Assembly: GCA_963205315.1 (NCBI GenBank)
Contig: CAUJIO010000020.1
Location: 1 to 64,000, forward strand
Direction: 5' to 3'
From: Pseudomonadota bacterium
GTDB taxonomy: Bacteria; Pseudomonadota; Alphaproteobacteria; Rhizobiales; Aestuariivirgaceae
Length of the DNA: 64,000 nucleotides
A program made the translations under genes and the position numbers. The notes beneath the pieces were generated by a model. It did no database searches. It was not told the origin of the DNA and saw only the letters and a list, made by a program, of their open reading frames with translations. Below are positions 10,104-19,766 of the stretch, piece by piece. Position 1 is the stretch's first letter. Every line of letters starts with the position of its first letter.

Positions 10104-10795
10104 CCCCGGAAGCCCATCGCCAGCACGAAGAGTTCGGCTGAATCGTCGCGGCTGGCCATTGGCTTCACATGCCGGACGGATGCGAAGTCCTTCTTCATCA
10201 GCTTGAGAATTTCGCTTTCGGTACCGCCGCGAAGCACCTTGGCGAGATAGGTGCCGCCCGGTTTCAGGACCTGCTTAGCGAAATCATAACCCGCCTCGGC
10301 CAGCGCCATGATGTTGATGTGATCGGTCTGGCGGTGACCGGTGGCGTGCGCCGCCATGTCGGACAGGACGCAGTCGGCCTTCTCGCCACCCAGCGCCTCG
10401 ATGAGCAGCTGCGGCGCGTCCTCGTCGAGGAAGTTCTTCTTGAAGATGGTGACGGAGGAGATCGGGTCCATGCCATGCATGTCGATGGCGATGACCTTGC
10501 CTTTGCCCTCTTCGGCCTTCACCCGCTTGACCGCCACCTGGCACCAGCCGCCCGGTGCGGCGCCGAGGTCGACGATGCGGCCGCCGGGTTTGAGGAATTT
10601 GTACTTGTCGTCGATCTCGGTCAGCTTAAAGGCGGCACGTGACCGGTAACCGAGTTTCCGCGCCTCATGTACGTAAGGATCATTGAGCTGCCGCTCCAGC
10701 CAGATCTTTTGCGACGGCGTGCGGCCCTTGCCGGTCTTGACGCGCACCTTGAGGCTCTTGCCCGCTGGCTTGGTTCCACTCCCTGGCCTGCTCAT
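10100..10795 (-). CDS. rlmE: 23S rRNA (uridine-2'-O) methyltransferase RlmE (FtsJ/RrmJ)
   Basis: The 231-residue protein methylates the ribose of a uridine in the 23S rRNA A-loop. SAM-binding motif DLGAAPGGWCQVA, the DMHGMDPI strand, and catalytic residues within CVLSDMAAHATGHRQTDH and YLAKVLRGG fit the K-D-K-E methyltransferase family. A basic N-terminal extension (about 30 residues rich in K and R) probably binds rRNA. Its start overlaps the end of the ppx/gppA-type gene by 4 bp, indicating translational coupling; this gene pair is common in alphaproteobacteria. Confidence 0.93.
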   Translation of the reverse strand: MSRPGSGTKPAGKSLKVRVKTGKGRTPSQKIWLERQLNDPYVHEARKLGYRSRAAFKLTEIDDKYKFLKPGGRIVDLGAAPGGWCQVAVKRVKAEEGKGKVIAIDMHGMDPISSVTIFKKNFLDEDAPQLLIEALGGEKADCVLSDMAAHATGHRQTDHINIMALAEAGYDFAKQVLKPGGTYLAKVLRGGTESEILKLMKKDFASVRHVKPMASRDDSAELFVLAMGFRG

Positions 10796-11886
10796 GCCGC
10801 ACTCCCATAGGTTCCATCCTGCTTCATCAGCAAGGTGAGTATGCCTTCGCGCAACCCGCGATCGGCGACGCGGATGCGCTCGGCCGGGAACGCCAGCCGG
10901 ATTTCTTCGAGGATCGCACAGCCCGCCAGAACGAGGTCAGCCCGCTCCTTGCCGATGCAAGGGTTGGCGGCGCGCTCTTCATAGGTCATGTGCAGCAGCC
11001 GGTGCGTCACGGCGCCAATGTCGTCGTTGCGCAGCCAGCAGCCATCGACACGCGAGCGGTCGTAGCGCGGCAGGCCCAGCTGCACGCCGGCAATGGTCGT
11101 CACCGTGCCGGACGTGCCCAGCAGGTGAGACGGAACCGGCGGCAATCCGCCATTGGCGGCCGACACGCGCGCCGCAAACTCCTGCAGCATCGGCCTCAGG
11201 TAATTGCGCATCGCTTCGAACGACGCCGGAGTCACGTCAACGCCGCCGCCGAACTGTTCCGAGATTGTCACGACACCCGCCGCCAGCGATGTCCACGCCA
11301 CGGTGTCGAAGCGCGCACCGTTGCGCCGCATCCACAGGACCTCGGTCGAACCGCCTCCGATATCGAAGACCAGCGCCGTCTCGGCCTGGCGGTCGACAAG
11401 AGGCTCGGCCCCCACGGCGGCAAGCCCGGCCTCCGTCTCGCGGTCGATGATCTCGAGGCCCAGGCCCGTTTCGTTGCGCACCCGGGCGATGAAATCCGGC
11501 CCGTTTTCCGCCATGCGGCAGGCTTCCGTCGCCACCAGCCGTACCTTGGTGACCTGCCGCCATTTCAGCTTGTTGGCACAGACCCTGAGCGCATCGATCG
11601 TGCGGCTCATGGCGTCGTCGCTCAATCGTCCCGTCTGCTGCAGTTTTTCACCCAGCCGCACGATGCGCGAAAAGGCATCGACCACGGAAAACCCGTTTCC
11701 AGCCGGCGTGGCGATGAGCAAGCGACAGTTGTTGGTTCCCAGATCCAGGGCACCATAAAGCGAGCCCGCATCATGCTTGGCGGGGGCATGTTGCTGCTGT
11801 GCGGATGGACCGTTCGAACCTGGCTTCCGCCTCGAACGATGCCAACCCGACCGATTGGTCGCGTCCACGTCGTCAAAACCTTTCAC
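10792..11886 (-). CDS. Ppx/GppA-family phosphatase
   Basis: A 364-residue exopolyphosphatase / guanosine pentaphosphate phosphatase-like protein. The ASKHA fold is shown by the phosphate-binding motifs ALDLGTNNCRLLIA near residue 47 and VFDIGGGSTEVLWM near residue 190, plus the glycine-rich LGTSGTVTTIAG near residue 260. It lacks the long C-terminal HD-like domain of full-size Ppx, matching the short form. It precedes rlmE with a 4-bp overlap. The first ~40 residues are low-complexity, so an internal start is possible. Substrate (polyP or pppGpp) cannot be decided. Confidence 0.87.
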   Translation of the reverse strand: MKGFDDVDATNRSGWHRSRRKPGSNGPSAQQQHAPAKHDAGSLYGALDLGTNNCRLLIATPAGNGFSVVDAFSRIVRLGEKLQQTGRLSDDAMSRTIDALRVCANKLKWRQVTKVRLVATEACRMAENGPDFIARVRNETGLGLEIIDRETEAGLAAVGAEPLVDRQAETALVFDIGGGSTEVLWMRRNGARFDTVAWTSLAAGVVTISEQFGGGVDVTPASFEAMRNYLRPMLQEFAARVSAANGGLPPVPSHLLGTSGTVTTIAGVQLGLPRYDRSRVDGCWLRNDDIGAVTHRLLHMTYEERAANPCIGKERADLVLAGCAILEEIRLAFPAERIRVADRGLREGILTLLMKQDGTYGSAA

Positions 11887-12074
11887 GGATTCCCGGCACT
11901 CAACGGCCCTCAGGGCACGGAGCGGCGGCGGTCATCCGACAATCATTGCGTTAATGGGAATGTAACAGGTTCAAAGCCCCGGAACAAAGCAAATATGCAA
12001 GGCGAATGCGGCCTTAGGTGTTAACCCGACATTGAGACGTTACTGCCTATGTAGAAGGCAAGGCAGGGGTAAGT

Positions 12075-12929
12075 ATGCGTACATTCGGTCCGAAATGGTT
12101 CAAGGAAGGTTCGCTGATCGGCGAATTCTCGGACCATCTTGGCGTTGCAGTGACCCAGAAAAAGCAGGCGATCGCGCTCCATGCCGCCAAGGTCGATGCC
12201 GAACTGGCCTCGAAGGCCAAGTCGGAATTCATCGCCAACATGAGCCACGAACTGCGAACGCCCCTCAATGCCATTATCGGCTTTTCCGACATGCTGCACA
12301 CCCAGACGGTGACCTCGCCGGAAAAGGTCCACCAGTACTCGGGTTACATCAAGCAGGCGGCGGAGCATCTGCTGGCGCTCATCAACGGCATTCTTGACGT
12401 TTCCAAGATTCAGGCCGGCAAACTTTCGGTTGACCGCGAACCAATCGATCTGGCCCCGGTTCTGTCCTCCTGCCTGCTCATCATCGAGGCCAAGGCGCGG
12501 GAAAAGGCCATCACCGTCGAATCCAGCGTTCCGGCCAACCTGCCGCGGATCATGGGCGATTCGCTGCGGCTGAAGCAGATCCTCATCAACCTGCTCGGCA
12601 ACGCCGTGAAGTTCACGCCCGAGAACGGCCGCATCCGCGTCGAGGCCCAGATGCTGCAGCAGGGCTACGCAGTCATCTCGGTCACCGATACCGGTGTGGG
12701 GATGTCGCCCGCCGAAGTCGAAACCGCCATGCGGCCTTTTGGCCAGATCGATACCGCCTTCAACAAGCGGCACGAAGGCACCGGACTTGGCCTTCCCATC
12801 GCCTATGCGCTCGCCCGCCTGCATGGCGGCGACCTACGCATCGACTCGCAAAAGGGTGCGGGCACCCGCGTCTCGATCATCCTGCCGGCGGCCGACGGCA
12901 CACCCCTGGCAGAACCTCACATCCATTAA
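12075..12929 (+). CDS. Soluble sensor histidine kinase
   Basis: This 284-residue kinase consists almost entirely of a HisKA dimerisation domain and a HATPase_c domain. The H-box NMSHELRTPLNAIIGFS places the phospho-histidine at residue 58. The N-box (LINLLGNAVKFTPENGRI), G1 (VTDTGVGM), F (PFGQID) and G2 (GTGLGLPIA) boxes are all present. The N-terminal ~45 residues are too short for a sensory domain and no membrane segment is seen, so it probably responds through a partner protein. No response regulator is adjacent. It ends 15 bp before the HerA-like ATPase gene, suggesting an operon. Confidence 0.85.
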   Translation: MRTFGPKWFKEGSLIGEFSDHLGVAVTQKKQAIALHAAKVDAELASKAKSEFIANMSHELRTPLNAIIGFSDMLHTQTVTSPEKVHQYSGYIKQAAEHLLALINGILDVSKIQAGKLSVDREPIDLAPVLSSCLLIIEAKAREKAITVESSVPANLPRIMGDSLRLKQILINLLGNAVKFTPENGRIRVEAQMLQQGYAVISVTDTGVGMSPAEVETAMRPFGQIDTAFNKRHEGTGLGLPIAYALARLHGGDLRIDSQKGAGTRVSIILPAADGTPLAEPHIH

Positions 12930-12944
12930 GAGATTGAACGCCCA

Positions 12945-14867
12945 ATGTATCGCCAGCAAGTGACACCGCCGCCCAGCACCGCCGCACGGTCCCAGTCCGT
13001 GGAACGTGTTGGCCGCATCGTCGCCGTGACTGGTGCCCACGCCGTGATCCTGATCGATGCCGAGGACAACAGCAGCCATCTCAAGTCACCCGAAATCGGC
13101 ACGCTGCTGAAGGTCGACACCCAGAAGTCGATCTCGCTCTGCATGGTTTCGGCCCTGTCCTCGCCCATGCCGTCGCATTCCAAGGACGACAAGGAACTGC
13201 GCATCATCGAGGTCGAGTTCATCGGCGAATTGCCGAAGGACGAGATGGGAAGTCCGGTGGGATTCCGCCGCGGTATTTCCTGCTATCCCTCGCTCGGCGA
13301 CATCGTCTTCCGCGCCTCGAAGCATGAACTCGAAAAAGCCTATGCCTGCGACGCCGAGACCGCCATCCGCGTCGGCCACATCACCCAGGATTCGACCATC
13401 CCGGCGATGATCAAGATCGACGAGATGCTGGGCAAGCATTTCGCCATCCTCGGCACCACCGGCACCGGCAAGAGCTGCACCGTCGCGCTGATCCTGCGCC
13501 GCATCCTCGAGAAGAACCCGCAGGCCCACATCCTGCTGCTCGACGTGCACCGCGAATACACCAACGCCTTCCAGGAATATGCCGAGGTCATCACCCCGGA
13601 CAACATGAACCTGCCGTTCTGGCTGCTGAACTTCGAGGAGATCGTCGAGATCCTCATCGGCCAGCAGTCGAACCGCGAGGCGGATACAGAAGTGCTGCGC
13701 GAGCTCATCCCGCTCGCCAAGATGCGCTACATGAACAACCAGCGCCGTGACCGCAACGGCATCGTCCGCGGCCGCGAATTGTCCGATCCCACCAACATCG
13801 GCGTCGACACGCCGATCCCCTATCGCACCTCGGACCTCACCGGCATCCTCGAGGAATATATCGGCAAGCTCGAACTGCGTGGCGAACTGGCGCCCTACAA
13901 GCGTCTGAAGGCCCGCATCGAAACCATCACCCGCGATCCGCGCTACGCCTTCATGTTCGGCTCGCTCACCGTGCAGGATACCATGGCGGCGGTGCTCGCC
14001 CGCCTGTTCCGCATTCCCGTCGCCGGCAAGCCCATCGCCATCCTCGAGCTCGGAGGCCTGCCCTCCGAAATCATCAACGTCGTCGTCTCCGTGCTCGCCC
14101 GCTTGGCCTTTGATTTCGGTGTGTGGAGTGCCGGCCAGATCCCCATCACCTTCGTCTGCGAGGAAGCGCACCGCTATGTGCCGATCGACAAGACGCTGGG
14201 CTTCGAACCGACCAAGCGCGCCATCAGCCGCATCGCCAAGGAAGGCCGCAAATACGGCGTGTCGCTCTGCATGGTGACGCAGCGCCCGGCCGAACTCGAT
14301 CCCACCATCCTGTCGCAGTGCAATACCATCTTCTCGATGCGCCTCACCAACGAGCGCGACCAGGACATCCTGCGCGCCGGCATTTCCGATGCCGCCGCCA
14401 GCCTGCTCGAATTCATGCCCACCATGGGCACCGGCGAGGCCATCACCTTCGGCGAAGGTGTCGCACTCCCCACCCGCATCAAGTTCGACATGCTGCCCGC
14501 CGACAGCTGGCCCAAGAGCAACACGGCCTCCTTCACCAAGTCTTGGGCGAAGGAATTGCCGGACGACAACTACCTGCACGACATCGTCATCCGCTGGCGC
14601 GCCCAGAGCCACAATCCCGATTCACTGAATTACGAGGCGCCGCCGCACCAGGCAGCGGCCCCGCAGGCGCCGGTGCCGCCGCCCGTGGCCCCTCAGGCCC
14701 AGCCGCAGCTGCGCCGCGCCGTCCCCCAACCCGGAACCGCCGCTCATGGCTTCGGCCAGCAGGCGCCGCAGCGCGGCGCGGCACCTCCTCCGCCTGCCCC
14801 GCCGCCCGCCGGCGCTCCCGGCCAGCAGCAGAGCCTCGCCAGCCTCATCCGCCAGTTCCGCACCTGA
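12945..14867 (+). CDS. HerA/DUF87-type ATPase with a proline-rich tail
   Basis: This 640-residue protein has an N-terminal beta-barrel (HAS-barrel-like, ~residues 18-130), then a RecA-type motor: Walker A GTTGTGKSC at 170-178, a DVHREY strand, and a Walker B-like ITFVCEEAHRY. It belongs to the HerA/FtsK clade of hexameric DNA translocases. The last ~100 residues are rich in Pro, Ala and Gln (PQAPVPPPVAPQAQPQLRRA), probably disordered. No NurA nuclease or other defence partner is adjacent; its neighbour is a histidine kinase. Its role (DNA repair, translocation) is inferred from family only. Confidence 0.83.
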   Translation: MYRQQVTPPPSTAARSQSVERVGRIVAVTGAHAVILIDAEDNSSHLKSPEIGTLLKVDTQKSISLCMVSALSSPMPSHSKDDKELRIIEVEFIGELPKDEMGSPVGFRRGISCYPSLGDIVFRASKHELEKAYACDAETAIRVGHITQDSTIPAMIKIDEMLGKHFAILGTTGTGKSCTVALILRRILEKNPQAHILLLDVHREYTNAFQEYAEVITPDNMNLPFWLLNFEEIVEILIGQQSNREADTEVLRELIPLAKMRYMNNQRRDRNGIVRGRELSDPTNIGVDTPIPYRTSDLTGILEEYIGKLELRGELAPYKRLKARIETITRDPRYAFMFGSLTVQDTMAAVLARLFRIPVAGKPIAILELGGLPSEIINVVVSVLARLAFDFGVWSAGQIPITFVCEEAHRYVPIDKTLGFEPTKRAISRIAKEGRKYGVSLCMVTQRPAELDPTILSQCNTIFSMRLTNERDQDILRAGISDAAASLLEFMPTMGTGEAITFGEGVALPTRIKFDMLPADSWPKSNTASFTKSWAKELPDDNYLHDIVIRWRAQSHNPDSLNYEAPPHQAAAPQAPVPPPVAPQAQPQLRRAVPQPGTAAHGFGQQAPQRGAAPPPPAPPPAGAPGQQQSLASLIRQFRT

Positions 14868-14938
14868 CGCACAAACCCGCGACAAGAGGCTTGCGCATCC
14901 GGTCCGCTGCGGCTATCTAGCCGCTCGGCCGAACCCGT

Positions 14939-15012
14939 TGGGGGATCGTCTAACGGTAGGACCGCGGACTCTGACTCCGCTAGTCTAGGTTCGAATCCTA
15001 GTCCCCCAGCCA
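14939..15012 (+). tRNA. tRNA-Gln (anticodon CTG)
   Basis: A complete cloverleaf can be drawn. The acceptor arms TGGGGGA and TCCCCCA pair fully, the anticodon stem GCGGA/TCCGC encloses the loop CTCTGAC (anticodon CTG, reading CAG), and the T-arm contains GGTTCGAATCC. CCA is encoded at 15010-15012. The DNA downstream is patchy and rich in gene remnants, consistent with the tRNA as an insertion point, though no integrase or duplicated 3' end was found. Confidence 0.95.
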
Positions 15013-15083
15013 TTTGAAATTCCTAGATAATTTCGGATTTTGCCAGATCGCTCCGCGACAGTGTGTAAGCATAGAGCAAGCAG

Positions 15084-15335
15084 ATGCCACCAGGACCCGT
15101 CACCATTGCCGACTGTGCCCGGATTGGCCGATTGCTGCTGGTTTGGTGCGTCTGCGGCCATCGCGCGGAGCTCGATTGCGGCGCCCTCCCAATGCGGCCG
15201 ACGACGCCTATTCCGAAGATCGAGAACCGGTTTCGGTGCACCGCTTGTGGAGCCAAGAATTCCCACGGCTCGCACGCGATCAAGGCGCTGATGGACCCGC
15301 GCCAGCCGAGTCAGAACGTCCGATACCCCGGATAA
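15084..15335 (+). CDS. Small zinc-ribbon-like hypothetical protein
   Basis: An 83-residue ORF of unknown function. It has two cysteine pairs, CVCGHRAELDC and FRCTACGAKN, arranged like a zinc ribbon. The gene lies about 70 bp downstream of tRNA-Gln in a region of broken genes, and no good ribosome-binding site is obvious. Similar short zinc-ribbon ORFs occur widely in Rhizobiales by general recollection; I cannot verify it. It could be functional or a remnant. Confidence 0.45.
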   Translation: MPPGPVTIADCARIGRLLLVWCVCGHRAELDCGALPMRPTTPIPKIENRFRCTACGAKNSHGSHAIKALMDPRQPSQNVRYPG

Positions 15336-15668
15336 TCATGGGTTAGGCGTTGCCTGAAGCGGAGAGGAACTTTCCTTGATGCCGAGGATTGACAGGGAAC
15401 CGGCCACATCACCCCAACCCCCCGGTTGCCCTTCGGCCGGTTTCTTGGCCTCGGCTCCGATCGAAAGACCGGGTCGAGGCCATCCTTCCGGTGATTCACG
15501 AATCGGGTCCGTCCAATCTGTCAGCTGCCCAGCTCCGGGGTATGGCCAAGGCCGGCCAGCCGAATTGCATCCTGCAGTGCACCCTTCAGCGCCCGTTCAG
15601 GGGCGAAATCCTGCTGGGAGCCCGAAACACTGTCGGCAGCCAGCGACAGCTTTACCACGAGGCCCAGC

Positions 15669-16040
15669 ATGGTCGTGGCGGGCGTGCTGCAGATGGTCGA
15701 TGTGAAGGCCTCGGGCTCGGTCAAGGACTATTACCAGGACGATTGCGCCGTCCAGGTCTATGTGGCCCGGAAAGCCGGCCTCCCGCTCGCCGAACTGGCA
15801 CTCGCTCATCTCGATACGAAGTGGGTCTATCCGGGCGGCGGCGACTACAAGGGCCTGCTGGTCGAGAACGACCTGACCAAGGACGTGTTCGGGCGCGCAA
15901 AGGAAGTCGAGGAATGGATCGCCACGGCGCGGACCGTCGCATCGAAGCGCAAGGAGCCCGAGAGCGGCACCGGAAGCCACTGCCATGACCCTTACGACTG
16001 CGGCTTTGTCGGCTATTGCGAGAGCCTGCGTGAAGCATAG
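15669..16040 (+). pseudogene. Fragment of a DUF2779-type (RecB-like nuclease) protein
   Basis: The frame encodes about 123 residues resembling the middle and end of DUF2779 proteins, which carry a PD-(D/E)xK-like nuclease core. The segment MVDVKASGSVKDYYQDDCAV matches the E/D-V-K catalytic strand and following helix, and HCHDPYDCGFVGYC resembles the family's Cys-rich segment. A full-length family member is several times longer and should continue on both sides; here the N-terminal half and the C-terminus are absent and no initiation signal is visible. I call it a decayed fragment in the accessory stretch after tRNA-Gln. Confidence 0.6.
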
Positions 16041-16472
16041 TAGCGAGATTGGTCTTCAATCTCCTTTGGCATGGCGGCGGATAAACTTTGGCACATGCGC
16101 CTGAACAGAACACGGGACCTGGCGGAAAAGACCCTTACAGCTTATCACCATCGGTCCGGCATGGTGGCTGCCAGCTCCTCTGCGAAGTAGACCGGCACCG
16201 GGTGCCGGAACATGGCCGTGGATACGGCAACATTTCTTCCCACGTATCTGCGTTCATCACCACTCACCAATGCCATGCACGCCCTTTCAGGTTGCATAAT
16301 GCAGTGTAGAGATCACTGCTCAGCTATGCGTCATTCGTCTGACACCGGCTGATCGATTCTATTGCAGATGATTTAAAAATAGCCTTTTATGCATGAGTTA
16401 TGGACGTGCCATCCAGGTTCGGAAACTGTGTTTGCACGGTTCGACAAGGCAGATAATCACAGGGAGTATGTA
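16041..16472. other. Gene-free stretch upstream of the polyamine-type ABC operon
   Basis: No reading frame here has recognisable content or a ribosome-binding site. It contains a perfect inverted repeat CCGGCACC-G-GGTGCCGG at 16192-16208 and becomes AT-rich towards 16290-16390, which probably holds the promoter of the following transporter genes. Confidence 0.5.
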
Positions 16473-17513
16473 ATGAGAGCCAAGCTTCTTTCATCAGCCT
16501 TCATCATCGCCGCCCTCACACTGCCAGCGTGGGCTGCAGACAGCGTCACGGTCGTGTCCTGGGGCGGCTCGTATCAAGATAGCGTCCGCAAGGCCTTCTT
16601 CGAGCCCTTTATGAAGGAGACCGGCGACAAGGTCATCGAGGAAGAATTCAACGGCGAGATCGCCAAGATCCGCGCCATGGTCGAGTCCAACAACGTCACA
16701 TGGGACGTGGTGGAAAATGACTCGATGACCACCATTGCCGCCTGCGCCGAAGGCATCGTCGAGAAGATCGACTGGGACAAGCTGGGATTGAAGCGTGAGG
16801 ATTTCATCAGCGCGGATGCCAGCGACTGCGTAGTGCCCAGCATCCTCTATGCCACGGTTCTGGCCTATGACACCACCAAGGTGAAGGAAGCGCCCACGTC
16901 AGTCGCTGCTTTCTTCGACCTTGAAAAATATCCTGGAAAACGCGGGCTTCAGAAGAGCCCGTTCGTCAATCTTGAGTGGGCGTTGATTGCGGACGGCGTT
17001 GCCGTGAACGAAGTCTACAACGTGCTGTCCACACCAGAGGGTGTCGACCGCGCATTTGCCAAGCTCGACACCATCAAGAAGGACGTCGTGTGGTGGGAAG
17101 CTGGTGCGCAACCGCCGCAATTGCTGGCGGATGGACAGGTAACGCTTACGTCAGCTTGGAACGGCCGAATCTACAAGGCTGCAACCGAAGACAAGAAGCC
17201 GTTTGCGGTGATGTGGGATCATCAGGCGCTCGATTGGCAGGGCTGGAACGTGGTGAAGGGTTCGAAGAACCGTGATGCGGCCTATCGCTTCATTGCCTTC
17301 GCAGGCCGTGCGGACAGGCAGGCAGACCAGACCAACTACATTTCCTACGGTCCTGGCAACAAGGCAGCGATCGCAAACACAAACCCCAAAATCCTTCCGG
17401 ATCTGCCAACCAATCCGGAAAACATGAAGAACGGCTTCATCATCAACGCAACGTTCTGGGCAGACAACCTCGACACGTTGCGCGAACGCTTCAATGTCTG
17501 GGTGGCGCAGTAA
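16473..17513 (+). CDS. Polyamine/spermidine-type ABC transporter substrate-binding protein
   Basis: From the ATG at 16473 (AGGGAGT 7 nt upstream) the protein is 346 residues with a clear signal peptide ending LPAWA. The mature start SVTVVSWGGSYQDSVRKAFF is characteristic of PotD/PotF-like periplasmic binding proteins of the type 2 fold, as are YGPGNKAAIANTNP and the final LRERFNVWVAQ. It should capture a polyamine or similar cation and pass it to the two permeases that follow. An upstream in-frame start at 16389 would hide the signal peptide. No ATPase gene accompanies it. Confidence 0.9.
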   Translation: MRAKLLSSAFIIAALTLPAWAADSVTVVSWGGSYQDSVRKAFFEPFMKETGDKVIEEEFNGEIAKIRAMVESNNVTWDVVENDSMTTIAACAEGIVEKIDWDKLGLKREDFISADASDCVVPSILYATVLAYDTTKVKEAPTSVAAFFDLEKYPGKRGLQKSPFVNLEWALIADGVAVNEVYNVLSTPEGVDRAFAKLDTIKKDVVWWEAGAQPPQLLADGQVTLTSAWNGRIYKAATEDKKPFAVMWDHQALDWQGWNVVKGSKNRDAAYRFIAFAGRADRQADQTNYISYGPGNKAAIANTNPKILPDLPTNPENMKNGFIINATFWADNLDTLRERFNVWVAQ

Positions 17514-17564
17514 GAAGCCAGGAGCGCGGGAGAATGTCTCCCGCGCCCTTCTTCGCTACAGACA

Positions 17565-18797
17565 ATGCTTCAATCAGCAGCGAACGGTATCGAGCTAAAA
17601 CGGCAGCTGGCCGCTTCAGAGCGCAAGGGGCATATTCGTGCAACGCTGCTCATTTTGCCGCTGCTGCTTTTCATTCTCGTGACCTTCGCGGCGCCCGTCG
17701 TGCTTCTGCTGACGAAAGCCGTTTATGATCCCAGCATTGCCGACACCCTCCCCCGCACGGCCGCCGCCCTGAAAGATTGGGACGGCAAAGACCTGCCCGA
17801 CGAAGCCGCATTCGCTGCACTCGTCCAGGATCTGAAAAAGGTCAAGGAGGACAATACAGCCGCATTCGTCGGAAAGCGGCTGAACTACGAAATTCCGGGC
17901 GTGCGCAGCAAGGTCATTTCCAGCACGAACAAGGCTGCAGCCATTACCGAGGCACCCTTCAAGGAAAAACTCATCTCAGCTGACAAGCTGTGGGGAGACA
18001 AGCTGATCTGGACCAAGATCAAGCAGGCCGCACAGCCCGTCACGGACTACTATGTATTGAGGTCGCTCGATCTGGAGCGGGATGCGGATGGCAACGTGAC
18101 GTCCGTAGCCAAGTCTCAGGCCATCTACCTGACCGTTCTGGGTCGGACATTCTACATCAGCGCTCTCGTCACAGTGATCACACTGTTGCTGGCCTATCCG
18201 GTGGCCATGATGCTGGCTCACGCGCCGATGAAGCTGGCAAGCATATTGCTGATTTTCGTCCTCGTGCCGTTCTGGACGTCGCTGCTGGTCCGGACAACGG
18301 CGTGGTTCGTGCTGCTTCAGGACAATGGTCCGGTCAACGACTTCATCCAGTATCTGAATCTTTCGGATGGACCGTGGAAGCTCATTTTCAGCCGCTTTGG
18401 CACGGTCACAGCAATGGTGCACATCCAGCTGCCATTCACATTGCTGCCGATCTACGCGGTGATGAAGGGTATCTCGCCCAACTATGTGCGGGCTGCACGA
18501 TCTCTGGGCGGTGGGCCCTTCTATTCGTTCTTCCGTATCTACCTTCCCATGACCTTGCCGGGAATAGGCGCCGGCTGCCTTCTGACCTTCATCCTCTGCC
18601 TTGGATATTACATCACGCCTGCCCTGGTGGGCGGCGCCAGCGATCAGATGGTGAGCGGCGTCATTGCATCTGCGATGAACCAGGAGAACAATTGGGGCAA
18701 GGCAAGCGCACTGAGCGCCATACTACTGATTGCCACGCTGGTGCTTTTCTTCGTCTACAATCGCCTCGTCGGCATCGACAAGGTGAAGCTGGGATGA
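17565..18797 (+). CDS. ABC transporter permease, PotB type with large periplasmic loop
   Basis: A 410-residue inner-membrane permease. After one membrane segment (~residues 26-48) comes a hydrophilic insert of about 130 residues, probably periplasmic, before the five-helix permease core. The EAA-type coupling loop is visible as ARSLGGGPFYSFFRIYLPMT, where the ATPase should dock. The insert is a known feature of some rhizobial PotB-like permeases. It lies 51 bp after the binding-protein gene and 4 bp before the second permease gene. Confidence 0.88.
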   Translation: MLQSAANGIELKRQLAASERKGHIRATLLILPLLLFILVTFAAPVVLLLTKAVYDPSIADTLPRTAAALKDWDGKDLPDEAAFAALVQDLKKVKEDNTAAFVGKRLNYEIPGVRSKVISSTNKAAAITEAPFKEKLISADKLWGDKLIWTKIKQAAQPVTDYYVLRSLDLERDADGNVTSVAKSQAIYLTVLGRTFYISALVTVITLLLAYPVAMMLAHAPMKLASILLIFVLVPFWTSLLVRTTAWFVLLQDNGPVNDFIQYLNLSDGPWKLIFSRFGTVTAMVHIQLPFTLLPIYAVMKGISPNYVRAARSLGGGPFYSFFRIYLPMTLPGIGAGCLLTFILCLGYYITPALVGGASDQMVSGVIASAMNQENNWGKASALSAILLIATLVLFFVYNRLVGIDKVKLG

Positions 18798-18801
18798 TGC
18801 A

Positions 18802-19632
18802 ATGCTGAAGCCTGCTTCATATGCAACGCCTGTCGAGAAGCTTCTGTTCTATGCAGGCTGGCTGTTCACGGCCCTGGTGCTGGCATTCCTCATTGCGCCC
18901 ATTCTCGCCGTCATGCCGCTGTCTTTCAACGCCGAACCCTATTTCAGCTACCCGATGCCGGGCTTGTCCCTTCAGTGGTATCGCGACTTCTTCACCAATG
19001 AGCGCTGGATTGGATCGCTGTTTCTCAGTCTGAAGCTTGCAGTCACCGTCACCCTGCTCGCGACCATGCTTGGCACAATGGCGGCGCTTGGCCTGGCACG
19101 GGCCAAATTGCCGTTTCGAACCGTGATATTCGGCCTGCTCCTATTGCCGATGATTGTGCCTGTCATCATCGTCGCAGTGGCCGTCTTCATGTTCTACGGA
19201 TACCTGAACCTGATCGGAACATTCACGGGGCTCGTGCTGGCGCACACCGCCCTTGCCACACCATTCGTAGTGATCACGGTGACCTCGACGCTCACGGGCT
19301 TCGACTGGACGCTCCAGCGGGCAGCGCAGGGCCTGGGGGCCACACCCGCCTTCACATTCCAGAAGGTGATCCTGCCGCTCATCATTCCCGGTGTCGTCAC
19401 CGGAGCGCTGTTCGCATTCGTAACCTCGTTCGACGAGGTTGTCGTGGCGCTTTTCCTCGCAAGTGCGGAGCAGCGCACCCTTCCGAAGCAGATGTTCAGC
19501 GGCATACGTGAGCAGATCAGCCCCACCATCACAGCAGCCGCCACTTTTCAGGTCGTGCTTTCAATTTGTCTGCTGGTGGGCACCGAGCTGTTGCGGCGGC
19601 GGTCCGAAAGGTTGCGCGGAATTTCCTCTTGA
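18802..19632 (+). CDS. ABC transporter permease, PotC type
   Basis: A 276-residue permease with six predicted membrane segments and an EAA loop AAQGLGATPAFTFQKVILPL. It pairs with the upstream PotB-type permease to form the channel of a polyamine-family importer. The C-terminus (RRRSERLRGISS) appears complete. The operon would normally include a PotA-like ATPase, but downstream lies only an IS3-family remnant; the pump must borrow an ATPase from elsewhere or be non-functional. Confidence 0.9.
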   Translation: MLKPASYATPVEKLLFYAGWLFTALVLAFLIAPILAVMPLSFNAEPYFSYPMPGLSLQWYRDFFTNERWIGSLFLSLKLAVTVTLLATMLGTMAALGLARAKLPFRTVIFGLLLLPMIVPVIIVAVAVFMFYGYLNLIGTFTGLVLAHTALATPFVVITVTSTLTGFDWTLQRAAQGLGATPAFTFQKVILPLIIPGVVTGALFAFVTSFDEVVVALFLASAEQRTLPKQMFSGIREQISPTITAAATFQVVLSICLLVGTELLRRRSERLRGISS

Positions 19633-19766
19633 TAGTCGACCAAATCGTTCCGCGCCCGACGTGATGAACTGGCACTACCGGTCCTGCCAAAGAGCATCAA
19701 ACCAGATGCCCCAGATCCTCTCTTCGATCATAAAGCCATCAATCTCAAATTATCTGACGACGGACA

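Noticed and set aside
13086-14612. A 508-codon frame on the minus strand
   Set aside because: Antisense to the HerA-like ATPase; product is rich in Asp, Gly, His and Val with no domain, as expected for a mirror frame.
12945-14867. HerA-like ATPase as part of a HerA-nuclease phage defence system
   Set aside because: No NurA, SIR2 or other nuclease is adjacent; the neighbours are a histidine kinase and a tRNA.
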